64,000 nucleotides of DNA. Source: Shewanella cutis (GTDB lineage: Bacteria; Pseudomonadota; Gammaproteobacteria; Enterobacterales; Shewanellaceae). The DNA lies in the NCBI RefSeq assembly GCF_022410515.1, contig NZ_JACSDI010000024.1, forward strand, positions 1 through 64,000, written 5' to 3'. The notes under the pieces were generated by a model that had not been told where the DNA came from, made no database searches, and worked only from the letters and a program-made list of their open reading frames with translations. A program made the translations under genes and the position numbers. This document shows positions 63,839 through 64,000 of this stretch, one piece after another. Each line of letters begins with the position of its first letter. The first letter of the stretch is position 1.

Positions 63839-64000
63839 CTACTTTAGCCTAGAATTTAGCTCAAGCTCGTAGGTTAAAAATTGTTGATCACGTACAAACC
63901 CTAACGCTTCATAAAAGCCCTGAGCTCGTAAATTTTCTTTTTGGGTTTCAAGCACTAAATAACGCGCTTCTTGGCTACGTGCATAATCTGTTGCCCGTTG
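63839..64000 (-). CDS. GNAT-family acetyltransferase, C-terminal part
   Basis: 53 codons of the C terminus; the gene continues past the window end. Seen: ARYLVLETQKENLRAQGFYEALGFV, the conserved end of GNAT domains (ETxxxNxxAxxFYExLGF). Acetyl-CoA-dependent N-acetylation is the family activity, substrate unknown. Confidence 0.75.
   Translation of the reverse strand, partial: QRATDYARSQEARYLVLETQKENLRAQGFYEALGFVRDQQFLTYELELNSRLK

Overview
The window looks like chromosomal DNA of a gammaproteobacterium, almost certainly a Shewanella close to the S. oneidensis / MR-4 / MR-7 / ANA-3 group. Base composition is moderate. The protein sequences (MsbA, RNase E, FabF, CstA-type transporter, NnrS, DUF748) and the syntenies are those of Shewanella; species was not tested by any search. 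Most of the window is core genome. No rRNA, tRNA, CRISPR array, prophage or intact insertion sequence was seen.

Layout. 1-2.3 kb: a 3-hydroxyisobutyrate-dehydrogenase-type enzyme, a hotdog acyl-CoA thioesterase and a small membrane protein, all on the minus strand. 2.4-8.8 kb: the yceD-rpmF-plsX-fabH-fabD-fabG-acpP-fabF lipid-synthesis operon (minus), with a sigma70-like promoter before yceD. 9-15.5 kb: maf/yceF, a HAD phosphatase, rluC and rne, the classic neighbours of that operon; rne has a long leader with a nested hairpin resembling the RNase E autoregulatory element. 15.5-16 kb: decayed remnants of an IS4-type transposase and of a SulP permease. 16-23.2 kb: a cold-shock protein, rlmA, an unknown gene, sbcB, cdd, two VOC proteins, DUF1289 and DUF445 proteins.

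23.4-28.7 kb: a large DUF748 envelope protein with a 12 x 9-bp tandem repeat, a CPFC glutaredoxin-like protein, a lone CbiM-like permease and a lipoprotein. 28.8-34.2 kb: comEC-msbA-lpxK-ycaR, the lipid A export/synthesis block. 34.2-38.9 kb: DUF2062, NnrS, PsiE and PilZ proteins, a ParA-like ATPase with a small overlapping partner gene, a MITE-like repeat and a YecH protein. 39-43.1 kb: a LytS-type kinase, a LytTR regulator and a CstA/BtsT-type transporter, with a BtsR-like direct repeat in the transporter promoter region; together they look like a pyruvate-type nutrient sensing and uptake module.

43.2-50.4 kb: VF530-type protein, two unknown proteins, an outer-membrane barrel, ribA, yibL and the anaerobic ribonucleotide reductase nrdD-nrdG with two NrdR-like boxes. 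50.4-56.8 kb: patatin-like protein, DEAD-box helicase, DUF3010, YgjP-like metallopeptidase, a basic Cys-containing protein and mepM. 57-64 kb: sbcC-sbcD, a YfcA-type TSUP permease, a divergent LysR regulator, a small secreted protein and the C-terminal end of a GNAT acetyltransferase running off the window.

No clear new multi-gene defence or mobile system was found. The points most worth a second look are the LytS/LytTR/CstA regulatory region, the ParA-like cassette beside a PilZ gene and MITE-like repeat, the 9-bp coding repeat and the chimeric pseudogene scar after rne.
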